64,000 bases of DNA, taken from assembly GCA_035326705.1 (NCBI GenBank), contig DAOLES010000001.1, positions 437,653 through 501,652 on the forward strand, in the 5' to 3' direction. The notes under the pieces were generated by a model, which saw nothing but the letters and a program-made list of their open reading frames with translations, was not told the DNA's origin and did no database searches. A program made the translations under genes and the position numbers. Position 1 is the stretch's first letter. Each line of letters begins with the position of its first letter. The DNA is from Oligoflexia bacterium. Lineage in GTDB: Bacteria > Bdellovibrionota_G > JALEGL01. Shown here piece by piece: positions 9,335-18,297 of the stretch.

Positions 9335-10444
9335 TCAGTTAGAACTTTTCCATTTTGCTAGATAATCTCGTTTAAATTCTACAAACCTATCCTCAAAGAT
9401 AGCTTCTCGAATTTTTTGCATCAAACTCAGATAATAATGAATGTTATGAATGGTATTTAAACGTATACCTAAAACTTCTTTGCATCGATGAAGATGATGC
9501 AAATAAGCTAAACTATGATTTTGACAGGTGTAACACTTACAGTTTATACTTATAGGCTCGTCCATCAAGGCATACTGTTTTTTTTTGATCATGATTTGAC
9601 CATAATCTGTAAACAAATTGCCATTTCTAGCATTGCGGGTGGGCATCACACAGTCAAACATATCCACGCCCCTATCTACAGCTTCTATAATATCAATAGG
9701 CGTACCCACTCCCATCAAATATCTTGGTTTATCAGAAGGTAAAATCTCTGTGACCACATCAACACTCTCATACATCAAGGGTTTTGCTTCTCCTACACTT
9801 AACCCCCCTATAGAATAACCAAAGCAATCTCTCTGTATGGTCTCTTGGGCACTGAACTTTCTCAACTCAGGATCCGTGCCACCTTGGACAATACCAAACA
9901 TTCTTTGATAATCCTGCAAAGGAACGGTTAAGGCTCTGTCCAACCATCTTAATGTTCTTTGCACTGATTCAATGATTTTACTTTTTTCAGTAGGAAGCTC
10001 AATACACTGATCCAATGGCATAACAATATCTGAGCCAAGTTTTTTTTGGGTTATAGTTACACTTTCAGGTGTAAAAAATATCTTACTGCCATCATGATGA
10101 GATCTAAACTCAACCCCTTCTTCACTTATTTTATTCAAGGCAGATAAACTAAACACTTGAAACCCACCGCTGTCTGTTAAAATACTCCTATCCCAATTCA
10201 TAAAGCTATGCAGCCCACCTAAAGCCTTTACGGTATCTTCCCCAGGCTTTAAATAATTATGATAAGTATTGGATAAAATAATTTGTGCTCCACATGTTTT
10301 TAACTCATCTTGGGATAAAGTTTTAACCGTTGCATTGGTCCCTACGGGCATAAAAACTGGTGTTGCAATCTCGCTGTGTTTTGTTGTTAATGTGGCGACC
10401 CTGGCTTTACCAGCTTTAGCTGTTTTTATTAGTTTAAAATCCAT
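9335..10444 (-). CDS. tgt: Queuine tRNA-ribosyltransferase
   Basis: Exchanges guanine 34 of GUN-anticodon tRNAs for the queuosine precursor preQ1. I start it at ATG 10444 (MDFKLIKTAK), 8 nt after queA; a TTG ten codons earlier would overlap queA. The 369-residue protein shows LTDSGGFQVFSL with the catalytic-pocket Asp, VQGGTD, the FDCVMPTRNARNG segment holding the nucleophilic Asp, and the zinc ligands CKCYTC with a following His. It is followed by a 90-nt gap and yajC. Confidence 0.97.
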   Translation of the reverse strand: MDFKLIKTAKAGKARVATLTTKHSEIATPVFMPVGTNATVKTLSQDELKTCGAQIILSNTYHNYLKPGEDTVKALGGLHSFMNWDRSILTDSGGFQVFSLSALNKISEEGVEFRSHHDGSKIFFTPESVTITQKKLGSDIVMPLDQCIELPTEKSKIIESVQRTLRWLDRALTVPLQDYQRMFGIVQGGTDPELRKFSAQETIQRDCFGYSIGGLSVGEAKPLMYESVDVVTEILPSDKPRYLMGVGTPIDIIEAVDRGVDMFDCVMPTRNARNGNLFTDYGQIMIKKKQYALMDEPISINCKCYTCQNHSLAYLHHLHRCKEVLGIRLNTIHNIHYYLSLMQKIREAIFEDRFVEFKRDYLAKWKSSN

Positions 10445-10452
10445 AATCGTTT

Positions 10453-11523
10453 TTAATGCTGAATTAACATGCAATCACCATAGCTGTAAAACATATACTG
10501 TTTTTTAATGGCCTCTTGGTACAATTGCATGAGCTTGTTTTGTTGATCATCATTGATAAAAGCCGAAACCAAATGCAGCAAGGAAGTCTGCGGAAAATGA
10601 AAATTGGTGAGTAAAGCAGTAGCAACAGGGCTTTGCCATGGATAATGAATAAATAAATCACACACACCCTCAACATCCTCTTCAGGCATCCCCAATTCAT
10701 ACCACCATTGTAAACTTCTAATACATGTTGTACCTACGGCTAAGATTTGTTTACGTGCCGCTTTGGCTTTTAAAAGTGAGCTTGCTGCTTGTTTAGACAC
10801 AAAAACACGCTCTTCATGCAATTTACCTTCAGCCCAATTTTTTTCACTTAAGGGCTGGAATGTCCCCCAACCCACATCCAACTGAATCTTAACCAACTCT
10901 ACACCTTTATCTTCTAAAGTTTTTAAAACCTTATCGGTAAAATGTAAGCCTGCTGTTGGCGCTGCTACCGCACCGCCTTTTTCTGCAAAAGTTGTTTGAT
11001 ACCCCTCTTCATCAAGAAGACTGTCTTCACTTTCATCATAATGTTTACGCATTTTTCTAATATACGGTGGAATGGGTAGTTTGCCGTATTCAAGCATCAA
11101 AGCTCTAACATCAGTAAAACTTTTATTGATTTCAACAAGGGCTAAACCGTTCTCTAATTTTTCAAGTATTTTAAAATCAAATTGACCTTGCTCATAAACA
11201 AGCATAGGTTTTGTTTTTCTACCAGAAACAATGGCTTCCCAAGTAGATGAAATTTGATGTTTAGATAAGCATTTAAGTAAGACCAGTTCTTCTAATTTAG
11301 ATTTGTATTGCCAAGTAAACCTTGCTTTTAAAACTTTGGCATTGTTAATTAAACATACATCGCCTTTATCAAAAAACTGGGCAATCTGACTGACTTTTTT
11401 ATGCTCTATTTGGTCTTTGTTAACCTGATAACACAACATTCTTGCCGAAGCTCTATCGTTTTTTGCTTGCCTTGCAATAAGTTCCTGAGGTAACTCAAAA
11501 TTAAAATTGATGTCTTTTTTCAC
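10453..11523 (-). CDS. queA: S-adenosylmethionine:tRNA ribosyltransferase-isomerase
   Basis: Transfers the ribosyl group of S-adenosylmethionine to preQ1 in tRNA to give epoxyqueuosine. The protein has family signatures RASARML near the N-terminus, the APTAGLHFT motif, and GTTCIRSLQ plus LLTNFHFPQTSLL near the end. I prefer the GTG at 11523 (MKKDINFNFELPQ) because AGG lies about 6 nt upstream and the N-terminus then matches family length; a TTG at 11538 is possible. It sits directly upstream of tgt, so both queuosine steps are in one operon. Confidence 0.95.
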   Translation of the reverse strand: MKKDINFNFELPQELIARQAKNDRASARMLCYQVNKDQIEHKKVSQIAQFFDKGDVCLINNAKVLKARFTWQYKSKLEELVLLKCLSKHQISSTWEAIVSGRKTKPMLVYEQGQFDFKILEKLENGLALVEINKSFTDVRALMLEYGKLPIPPYIRKMRKHYDESEDSLLDEEGYQTTFAEKGGAVAAPTAGLHFTDKVLKTLEDKGVELVKIQLDVGWGTFQPLSEKNWAEGKLHEERVFVSKQAASSLLKAKAARKQILAVGTTCIRSLQWWYELGMPEEDVEGVCDLFIHYPWQSPVATALLTNFHFPQTSLLHLVSAFINDDQQNKLMQLYQEAIKKQYMFYSYGDCMLIQH

Positions 11524-11554
11524 ACTTCTACCTAGCAAAATGATAGTTTAAAAC

Positions 11555-12313
11555 TTATGTTTTTTTCAATTTAAAAGTTTTGCCAGTCAGTTGCGAAAGC
11601 TTAGCATGAACCAACTGCATATCTTCCCAGACATATTTCTTGGCGCTAGGGTTACGTAATAAATATGCAGGATGATAGGTTGGCATCAATGCAATGCCTT
11701 CATACTCAGCAAATTGGCCTCTTAATTTTGATATGGGTGTCTCGGTTTTTAGCAAGGTATGTGCAGCAAACTTACCCACACAACAAATAACCTTTGGTTG
11801 TATGCTTTGAATCTGTTTAATTAAAAATGGTTCGCATTGTTCTATTTCTTCTGGCTCAGGGTTTCTATTTTCAGGCGGCCGACATTTAATGATGTTGGCA
11901 ATATATATTTCTTCTCTACTTAAACCAATGGCTTCAATTATTTTTGTTAATAATTGCCCAGCTCTTCCTACAAAAGGTTCCCCTTTAATATCTTCATCTC
12001 TTCCAGGTGCTTCCCCTACAATCATTAAATCTGCGTTCTTATTACCTACGCCAAATACAATGTTTTTTCTAGTTGAATGCAGTTGACACCGTTGACAATT
12101 GCCCAACTCTTGATAAACATTCTCAAGAGTTTTGACTTCTTTTGCAGAGGTCTCCTTATTTGATGCAACTGTTTTATTTTTTATAGTTGGAGTACTTTTA
12201 TTACTGCTTTGATGATTTTTTGTCTTATCTAACTCTAGCATAAGATGATTTTGCCCTCTTCTCTTTATATCTTTTAAAAAGCTTTCAATATATTCCAACT
12301 CTATTGCCATAAA
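11555..12313 (-). CDS. Family 4 uracil-DNA glycosylase, 4Fe-4S type
   Basis: Removes uracil from DNA to start base-excision repair. Family 4 is recognised by the Cys ligands of an iron-sulfur cluster (CQRC before the core, then a Cys in IKCRPPENR and another in EQCEPFL), motif A GEAPGRDEDIKGEPFVGRAG and motif B MPTYHPAYLLRNP. The ATG at 12313 (MAIELEYIE) gives 252 residues and a variable Lys/Thr-rich linker before the core; an in-frame start exists 13 codons earlier. It is 31 nt from queA and 18 nt from the ComEC-like gene. Confidence 0.93.
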   Translation of the reverse strand, partial: FMAIELEYIESFLKDIKRRGQNHLMLELDKTKNHQSSNKSTPTIKNKTVASNKETSAKEVKTLENVYQELGNCQRCQLHSTRKNIVFGVGNKNADLMIVGEAPGRDEDIKGEPFVGRAGQLLTKIIEAIGLSREEIYIANIIKCRPPENRNPEPEEIEQCEPFLIKQIQSIQPKVICCVGKFAAHTLLKTETPISKLRGQFAEYEGIALMPTYHPAYLLRNPSAKKYVWEDMQLVHAKLSQLTGKTFKLKKT

Positions 12314-12370
12314 ACCTATATATGGTTTTTTATCGTGAAGGGCAACAATCAAAATAAAAACCCTTTTAAA

Positions 12371-13669
12371 CTAATAATTCAGTGATCTATAAAAGGCTCT
12401 ACCTTTATAAATTATTTGGAAAATCACTAAACAAGCCATTGAAAACAATAGACTATAAATATAAAGGTGATCATCAAATTTAACTTCATGAACTCCAAAT
12501 TTATCTATTTCATTTAAAAGCTGTAAAAAGTAAATGTTTAAGCTATGCAATTGTTGACTAAAAAATTCAATTAAATAGGCTGTGTCTAGTAAAACAATCA
12601 ATAGCGTAAAGATGCAGTATATTGCTAAAATAACAGAAAACATTGGGATAAGCAGAAGATTAATAAGCCAAGCCATAGGGTTTAATGTGGAAAAAATAAA
12701 ACCGGTTAAAATCTGACTCAAAGAAAAAATTCCTAACGATAGCTTAAGTGATAGATAATATGACTTACCCTTTTGATAAAACAATAAAATAGCGCCAACA
12801 CAGGTAAATGAATAATAAAATGATAGTGTCCGAACTTGCTCTTGATCAAATAAAAACAAAGCCAAGGCTGAACAAAAAAGCACACTCCATCCTGAACAGA
12901 TAACCCCTAAGTTATGCATAACTTTTCCTAAAATAATAAACAAATACGCCCGTTGAGCAGAAACAGGAAAATTAATCAAACATAAATATGCTCCCCCTAT
13001 AACAATAGATAACAATGAATCAACCAGATCAACACGCACTCTTCGAATGAAATAAATACTATAAAAAATCAATTTCAAAATACAATTTTTTATAAACAAA
13101 ACAATCAAGGCAAAATGTATCCCAGAAACAACCAATAAATGACCGATTCCCAAACGCCGAAATACTGTTTTCAGATCATTAGAAATATAATGTTTATTTG
13201 CAAAAATACTTGCTTGAACTAAAGAAAAATCTGTCTCAGATAGAAACCTTAATTTATAAGCAATAGCGTTATACATGTCATTTAAGACTGGTTTTTTAGA
13301 ATTATTTAAGTCAAACCATTGTTTTACATAAACTTTAATTTTATTGCTTTTGTTCACATAAAGCTTTCCAACAATGATTTTCTTTGTCCCAAGATCAGGG
13401 ATACGGATGGATGGAAAATAAAGTGTCGCTTTGATTTTATGTTGGGTTATACATTTATCAAAAATTTCAGATGAAATACTTGTAAGGTCTGAACTAGAAT
13501 ACAAAATTTTATTTAACTTAGCTTCTGTGACTATATCGTATTTACCAGGTTTATATTCACATGATAACACGCTTTGATTTTGTTTTTTTACCAAAACAAA
13601 AAGCAGACTTAAAATTAAAACAACAATGATAGGTAAACAATATTGGAGACACCACTTTATCACAAACAA
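12371..13669 (-). CDS. ComEC/Rec2-like membrane channel, short form
   Basis: ComEC forms the inner-membrane channel for DNA uptake in natural transformation. This 432-residue protein has an N-terminal membrane segment, a DUF4131-like extracytoplasmic domain with IRIPDLGTKK, then the competence domain with the diagnostic LGIGHLLVVSGIHFALI (about residues 171-187) and some eight further hydrophobic segments. The usual C-terminal metallo-beta-lactamase-like domain is missing, and it ends in a membrane segment. The start is TTG at 13669, or a GTG two codons later; no strong ribosome binding site decides. It sits between uvrC and the glycosylase. A role in DNA uptake is likely but not proven. Confidence 0.82.
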   Translation of the reverse strand: MFVIKWCLQYCLPIIVVLILSLLFVLVKKQNQSVLSCEYKPGKYDIVTEAKLNKILYSSSDLTSISSEIFDKCITQHKIKATLYFPSIRIPDLGTKKIIVGKLYVNKSNKIKVYVKQWFDLNNSKKPVLNDMYNAIAYKLRFLSETDFSLVQASIFANKHYISNDLKTVFRRLGIGHLLVVSGIHFALIVLFIKNCILKLIFYSIYFIRRVRVDLVDSLLSIVIGGAYLCLINFPVSAQRAYLFIILGKVMHNLGVICSGWSVLFCSALALFLFDQEQVRTLSFYYSFTCVGAILLFYQKGKSYYLSLKLSLGIFSLSQILTGFIFSTLNPMAWLINLLLIPMFSVILAIYCIFTLLIVLLDTAYLIEFFSQQLHSLNIYFLQLLNEIDKFGVHEVKFDDHLYIYSLLFSMACLVIFQIIYKGRAFYRSLNY

Positions 13670-13693
13670 GAAATAGCATGTATTATGCCAGAA

Positions 13694-15586
13694 TTATGAT
13701 TTATCACTTTGATTGTTTGCATTAAAAAAGTCATAAACCATTTTTGCTGCTTTACTCCCTAAAGACTCAACTTGCATTAAAGCGTCAAGGTCAGCATTTT
13801 GAATATTTTTAAGGCTTTTAAAATGCTGCAACAATAGCTTTTGTTTTTTTGGACCAATTGTAGGAATTTTTGACAAATCACTTTTTAAAGTAGTTTTGTT
13901 ACGTTTTTTTCTGTGATTTTTTAAACCAAAGCGATGCGCTTCATCACGAATGCTTTGCAATAGGTTGGCCATTTTAGACCCTGGTTTTAAAATAATTGGA
14001 TTTTTTTGATTGGGAATAAATATTCTTTCTGGAGCATTGTTTTTTCCTTGACTGGTTTTCCATTCTTTTTCTTTTGCAATTGCAATAACATCAATATGGT
14101 CAATTCCCAGATCATTCATTATTTTTAATGCCTGAGACATCTGTCCTTTACCACCATCAATTAAAATTAAATCTGGATCACTTTCACCATCAAGTTTTGA
14201 TAAACGACGTTTAAAAACTTCAAACATCATGGCAAAATCATTTGAGTATTGACTTTCTTTTACATTATAAAAGCGATACTGACTTTTATCCGCTTCGCCA
14301 TCTACAAAAACGACCTTTGATCCAATAGATGCAGAACCATGAAATGTAGAAATATCATAACCTTCAATTTTCTTTGGATAGTTTTTCAGTCTAAATTTAC
14401 GTTCAATCTCTTGTAAAACCTCAACATTGCTTTGACTTTTGCGCTTTTTTTCTAAGAAAATAATTTTAGCATTTTTTTTTGTCATCTCTAACAGCTGATT
14501 CATTTGCCCTTTTTGAGGCACCTGCACACTCACTTTACTCCCTTTTAAATCTGACATTGCACTGGCATAAACATCTTGATCGGCGACTGATCTTTCTATG
14601 AAAACTTTTTGTGGATATTGTTCATAATCATTATTATCTGATAAGTAATAAGATCCAAAAAACGCTCCCAGTATCTCTTCATAAAATTGAATTGATTCTT
14701 CATATAAAAAATCCAATGTATTACTGATACGACCTTGTCGCATTGATATCACTTTAACAACACTTGCAGTTTCATCTCCAAACACTGCAATAAAATCTAT
14801 GTTTTTATGTGGATGCTTATGATCAATTGCTTGAGGTTTTAATGTTTTTTCTATTGCTGACAATTTATCTCTATAGATTGCTGCTTGTTCATATTCAAAG
14901 GCTTTAGATGCTTGATTCATCTTTTCTGACAAATGATTAATAAGTGAGTCCTTGTTTCCTTTTAAAAATTTTTTTGCATCAATTACATCTTTTAAATAAT
15001 CTGAATCATTAATATAACTCACACATGGCGCTGAACATCTTTTAATTTGATATCTCAAACAAGGTCGTTTTCTTTGTTTAAAAAAATAATCTGTACAATC
15101 TCTAATTTTAAAAATTTTTTGAACTTCCTTTAATGTTTCTCTTACTGATTTAGCGGAAGAATATGGACCAAAGTATTCACCATCACCTTTTTTAATTTTT
15201 CTGGTAATGTAGAGTCGTGGGAAATGATGTCCACTCATTTTCAAACTGACATAGGATTTGTCATCTTTTAAATCTATATTATACTTTGGCCTATGACTTT
15301 TAATCAATGAACTCTCAAGTAAAAGTGCTTCTTTTTCGGTTTCAGTCACCAGCCAATCAATATGACTTACTTTAGGAATAAATATTTTAACGGATGGTCG
15401 CTCATCAGAGTAGGCATTGACATAGGACTTTAATCGGTCAATCAATTTATTGGCTTTACCAATATATAAAATCTTACCGGTAGAATCCTTCATTATATAA
15501 ACACCTGGCAGGTAAGGTGCTCTTTTAATTAAGTCAACAACTGACTTTTTCATTAAAGTTTTCTTATATTCAATCTTCTTTGTCAT
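13694..15586 (-). CDS. uvrC: Excinuclease ABC subunit C
   Basis: Makes both incisions in nucleotide-excision repair together with UvrAB. The 630-residue protein has an N-terminal GIY-YIG nuclease (PGVYIMKD and ILYIGKA, about residues 26-45), the Cys-rich RPCLRYQIKRCSAPC, a UvrB-binding UVR segment (AFEYEQAAIYRDKL), the RNase H-like C-terminal nuclease (YDISTFHG, LILIDGGKGQ) and terminal helix-hairpin-helix motifs. ATG 15586 lies 3 nt after the protease stop codon; an ATG 11 codons later is an alternative start. Confidence 0.97.
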   Translation of the reverse strand: MTKKIEYKKTLMKKSVVDLIKRAPYLPGVYIMKDSTGKILYIGKANKLIDRLKSYVNAYSDERPSVKIFIPKVSHIDWLVTETEKEALLLESSLIKSHRPKYNIDLKDDKSYVSLKMSGHHFPRLYITRKIKKGDGEYFGPYSSAKSVRETLKEVQKIFKIRDCTDYFFKQRKRPCLRYQIKRCSAPCVSYINDSDYLKDVIDAKKFLKGNKDSLINHLSEKMNQASKAFEYEQAAIYRDKLSAIEKTLKPQAIDHKHPHKNIDFIAVFGDETASVVKVISMRQGRISNTLDFLYEESIQFYEEILGAFFGSYYLSDNNDYEQYPQKVFIERSVADQDVYASAMSDLKGSKVSVQVPQKGQMNQLLEMTKKNAKIIFLEKKRKSQSNVEVLQEIERKFRLKNYPKKIEGYDISTFHGSASIGSKVVFVDGEADKSQYRFYNVKESQYSNDFAMMFEVFKRRLSKLDGESDPDLILIDGGKGQMSQALKIMNDLGIDHIDVIAIAKEKEWKTSQGKNNAPERIFIPNQKNPIILKPGSKMANLLQSIRDEAHRFGLKNHRKKRNKTTLKSDLSKIPTIGPKKQKLLLQHFKSLKNIQNADLDALMQVESLGSKAAKMVYDFFNANNQSDKS

Positions 15587-15589
15587 GGG

Positions 15590-17698
15590 TTAATCAAAGT
15601 AATCAACAACTGAATCATATTGCCCACTTTCATCAATATCAATAATGAATTGATCATTAAAGGTTTGACCTACAGCAGTCACACTATTTTCATCAACTAA
15701 CACTGGTTTGTAGTTTAGCTTGGGCTTTTGACAAGATAATGGCAATAAGCTGACCACTATAAAAAGCCCAAAACGAACCATCAACTTCTTTTTCAAACTA
15801 TTAAAACACCAGGTAAATATTGCTAAAACAAGCAAACATAAGCAAAATAAGCCCATGCTTGCAGATTGAGGTTGTAGCGTATAAGTAACAAAAACTCTGG
15901 TTTCAGTTTCCTCCCCAACACTGAAAAAAATATCATCAAATATAAAACTTAAATCTTGTACATCAAAGCTAGAGGTTGTTTGTAAAAACTTATCTTCACT
16001 GTCCAATATTTTATTTTTATTACTATCTAGATACAACGATGCACTCAAAACTTGACTTAGGTTGGGTGAGATACTTTCTTGAAACTCAAGAGAAAAAACA
16101 TCAAATTTTTCTGAGTAGCCTTGCATCACTTTACTTGCAACCACATGTTCATTGCCTTGATACAGTTTATTAATATCTTCAGCTTTTGACCTTAACCGTG
16201 TTGGAAGATCAGCATCTACTGTAACGTCTAGGGTGAAGTCAACTGTTTCCCCTTGAGTTGGATTAAACTTTTGAACAATTATATGATACTGACAATCTTC
16301 TAACTTTGGATTTGTATTGTTATTTAATACAATTGTTTCTGAAGTGGTTTGAATTTCATCGCTAAATGCACTGCTTTGATTGTATAAATTGGGTGCTGCT
16401 CCTGAAATAGAAAACTCAGGCTCACATTTTACAAATAAATCTAAATCCCTTAAACTGTTCAACCAATTTAAGTTAACTGTTAAACTTCTTGCCCCTGACG
16501 GAACATTGATAAAGTACCCTCTTGTAGAGTACTGCTCAAATGTTTGCGAAGAAACTGTTTGCCCAGAAAACATTCGTCCATTATTATTCACAACAATATC
16601 AATGTCTTGCACCAAATTTCCTGCCCCAGAAACATTGACCAAAGACGATTCATTTAATAAATCAACAGCTGCATCAAAACTTTCATTGTTAACATTATAA
16701 AATTCTGTTTCAATAAAAGGTGGATGTGGGTTGTATGTATTAATTGCAGCTTCTACTGCTTCTATCTGAACAGTATAATCTCCTGATGGAAGCAAACCAC
16801 AAACATAGTTACCATCATTGATATAGCTTTGATCAGATAAATAACTAACAGCAGTCTTCAATGGATCAGCATCATCTCTACAAGTAACATTTACTGCTCT
16901 GACACCTGCTCCATTTTTTCTTAATATATGACCTCTAATTTCATTCCTTGTTGCAATCTCTATACTGTCAGGATAAAGCAACGACATAGAAAACTGATCA
17001 TCGAGCTCTAAGCTTTCTGAAACAGTTGCATCATCAGGGATAAATGGAAACATCGTAGGTACTACATCATCATCTGCACTACTAGCATTAAGCGCTTGTT
17101 CAGAGTTCAATTGAGAGTGGGCTAAGTTTAATAAGTGCCCAAGTTCATGGGTTGCAGTTGCTTTAATAACATCATTATCACTGCCCGTAACAGCTCCATT
17201 AATAAGAACAAAACCTGCAGTTATTTCAAAATTATTAGCATTAAATTGTCCAGGTGAAGCAATACCCAATATGGTTGCTCCGGAACCAGGCGCAACTTCA
17301 CTGAATAGATCATTAATAATAGCTCCAGTGTCATCAAAAATAACCACCGTGTCAGATGTTTTATTAAAAAAATTACCAGATGTATTGATATCAATATAGT
17401 TTTTATAGTTATTCACATTGATATCAACCCCAAGCGATGTGCCTTCATTAAACATAAAATCATGTGCTCCAAAAACATTTTCCCACACTGAAAAAGCCTG
17501 TGTTAAAATAGTTCTTGCTTGCGCATTGCTTACTGATCCTGTTAAGTTTCCTGTCTCAACCCTATAAACAATTGGGTTAGCATTAGGTTTCCAAACGTAA
17601 GGTTGACCATTGATATGTTCTAAAAAAGCTGCTGCTTGTAGAGACGAAGACAGTAAAACAATAAAATTAAATATAATATAAGCATTTAACTTTTTCAT
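15590..17698 (-). CDS. Secreted matrixin-like metalloprotease with a fused lipoprotein-like tail
   Basis: Probable exported zinc protease. A signal peptide (residues 1-23) is followed by a matrixin-type catalytic domain with the metzincin zinc motif HELGHLLNLAH at residues 184-194 (Gly of the usual consensus replaced by Asn). Then come a carboxypeptidase-regulatory-like domain (about 250-330) and a PPC-like beta domain (about 375-490). Near residue 615-635 there is a membrane segment followed by KKK, like a C-terminal sorting tail. The frame nevertheless continues for 63 residues that begin MVRFGLFIVV and contain LLPLSC, a lipobox-like signal. This may be a fusion of the protease with a small lipoprotein. 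ATG 17698 overlaps the upstream gene (ATGA). Confidence 0.82.
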   Translation of the reverse strand: MKKLNAYIIFNFIVLLSSSLQAAAFLEHINGQPYVWKPNANPIVYRVETGNLTGSVSNAQARTILTQAFSVWENVFGAHDFMFNEGTSLGVDINVNNYKNYIDINTSGNFFNKTSDTVVIFDDTGAIINDLFSEVAPGSGATILGIASPGQFNANNFEITAGFVLINGAVTGSDNDVIKATATHELGHLLNLAHSQLNSEQALNASSADDDVVPTMFPFIPDDATVSESLELDDQFSMSLLYPDSIEIATRNEIRGHILRKNGAGVRAVNVTCRDDADPLKTAVSYLSDQSYINDGNYVCGLLPSGDYTVQIEAVEAAINTYNPHPPFIETEFYNVNNESFDAAVDLLNESSLVNVSGAGNLVQDIDIVVNNNGRMFSGQTVSSQTFEQYSTRGYFINVPSGARSLTVNLNWLNSLRDLDLFVKCEPEFSISGAAPNLYNQSSAFSDEIQTTSETIVLNNNTNPKLEDCQYHIIVQKFNPTQGETVDFTLDVTVDADLPTRLRSKAEDINKLYQGNEHVVASKVMQGYSEKFDVFSLEFQESISPNLSQVLSASLYLDSNKNKILDSEDKFLQTTSSFDVQDLSFIFDDIFFSVGEETETRVFVTYTLQPQSASMGLFCLCLLVLAIFTWCFNSLKKKLMVRFGLFIVVSLLPLSCQKPKLNYKPVLVDENSVTAVGQTFNDQFIIDIDESGQYDSVVDYFD

Positions 17699-18297
17699 GG
17701 ATTAATATCCTTAAATAAGTTTTCAAAATCTTTTACTGTAAAAACTTGATGTTTATTTTCTATTGCTTGAACCTTAACTATACTCTCTTCCGGTATTTTT
17801 TTAGATTTGATTTTAAAAAAATTTTTGTGATTTTCTTTCAATACAATTGTACTATCATTTATATTTTTTGTAGGGTTTTCATTTAACAACAACTTTCCTT
17901 GATCAAAGCCAATAGGCATTTGATAACCTTTATTGCTTTTTTTTGACATAAAGAACAATACCCTTTGTCCAGTTTTGTAGGTAGGGATTGGCAAAAGCTT
18001 TAAGTGCTTCCAACTTTCACTTTGTTGTTGGCTTACTTGCTTAAACTCTAAAGATTGATTTTTAATAGCTTTTTTATAGCCTTTTACAACTTTTATTCTA
18101 ATCAAATTATACTCTAAGCCATTTGCATCCTTTTTAAGTTCAGAAACATAAAGTACGTCTGCAATATAAACTGACTCTGCCTTCTCAATCATTTGATCCA
18201 AACCAATACTTTTAACTATAATTGCCATAGCCTGATTACTAAAGACAAAGCTTACCGCTAAAATATAAAACCAAAGTTTTAAGTTTCTTACTCTCAT
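17695..18297 (-). CDS. Exported protein of unknown function, protease partner
   Basis: A 200-residue protein with a signal peptide (about residues 1-25, ending QAMA). The mature part begins with a helix (LDQMIEKAESVYIADVLYV), then beta-rich segments with RIKVVKGYKKA and a YKTGQRVLFFM motif. Proteins of this shape are often found beside matrixins in deltaproteobacteria; I know no function. The stop overlaps the start of the protease gene and its own start abuts the SH3/barrel gene, so the three form one operon. Confidence 0.75.
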   Translation of the reverse strand: MRVRNLKLWFYILAVSFVFSNQAMAIIVKSIGLDQMIEKAESVYIADVLYVSELKKDANGLEYNLIRIKVVKGYKKAIKNQSLEFKQVSQQQSESWKHLKLLPIPTYKTGQRVLFFMSKKSNKGYQMPIGFDQGKLLLNENPTKNINDSTIVLKENHKNFFKIKSKKIPEESIVKVQAIENKHQVFTVKDFENLFKDINP

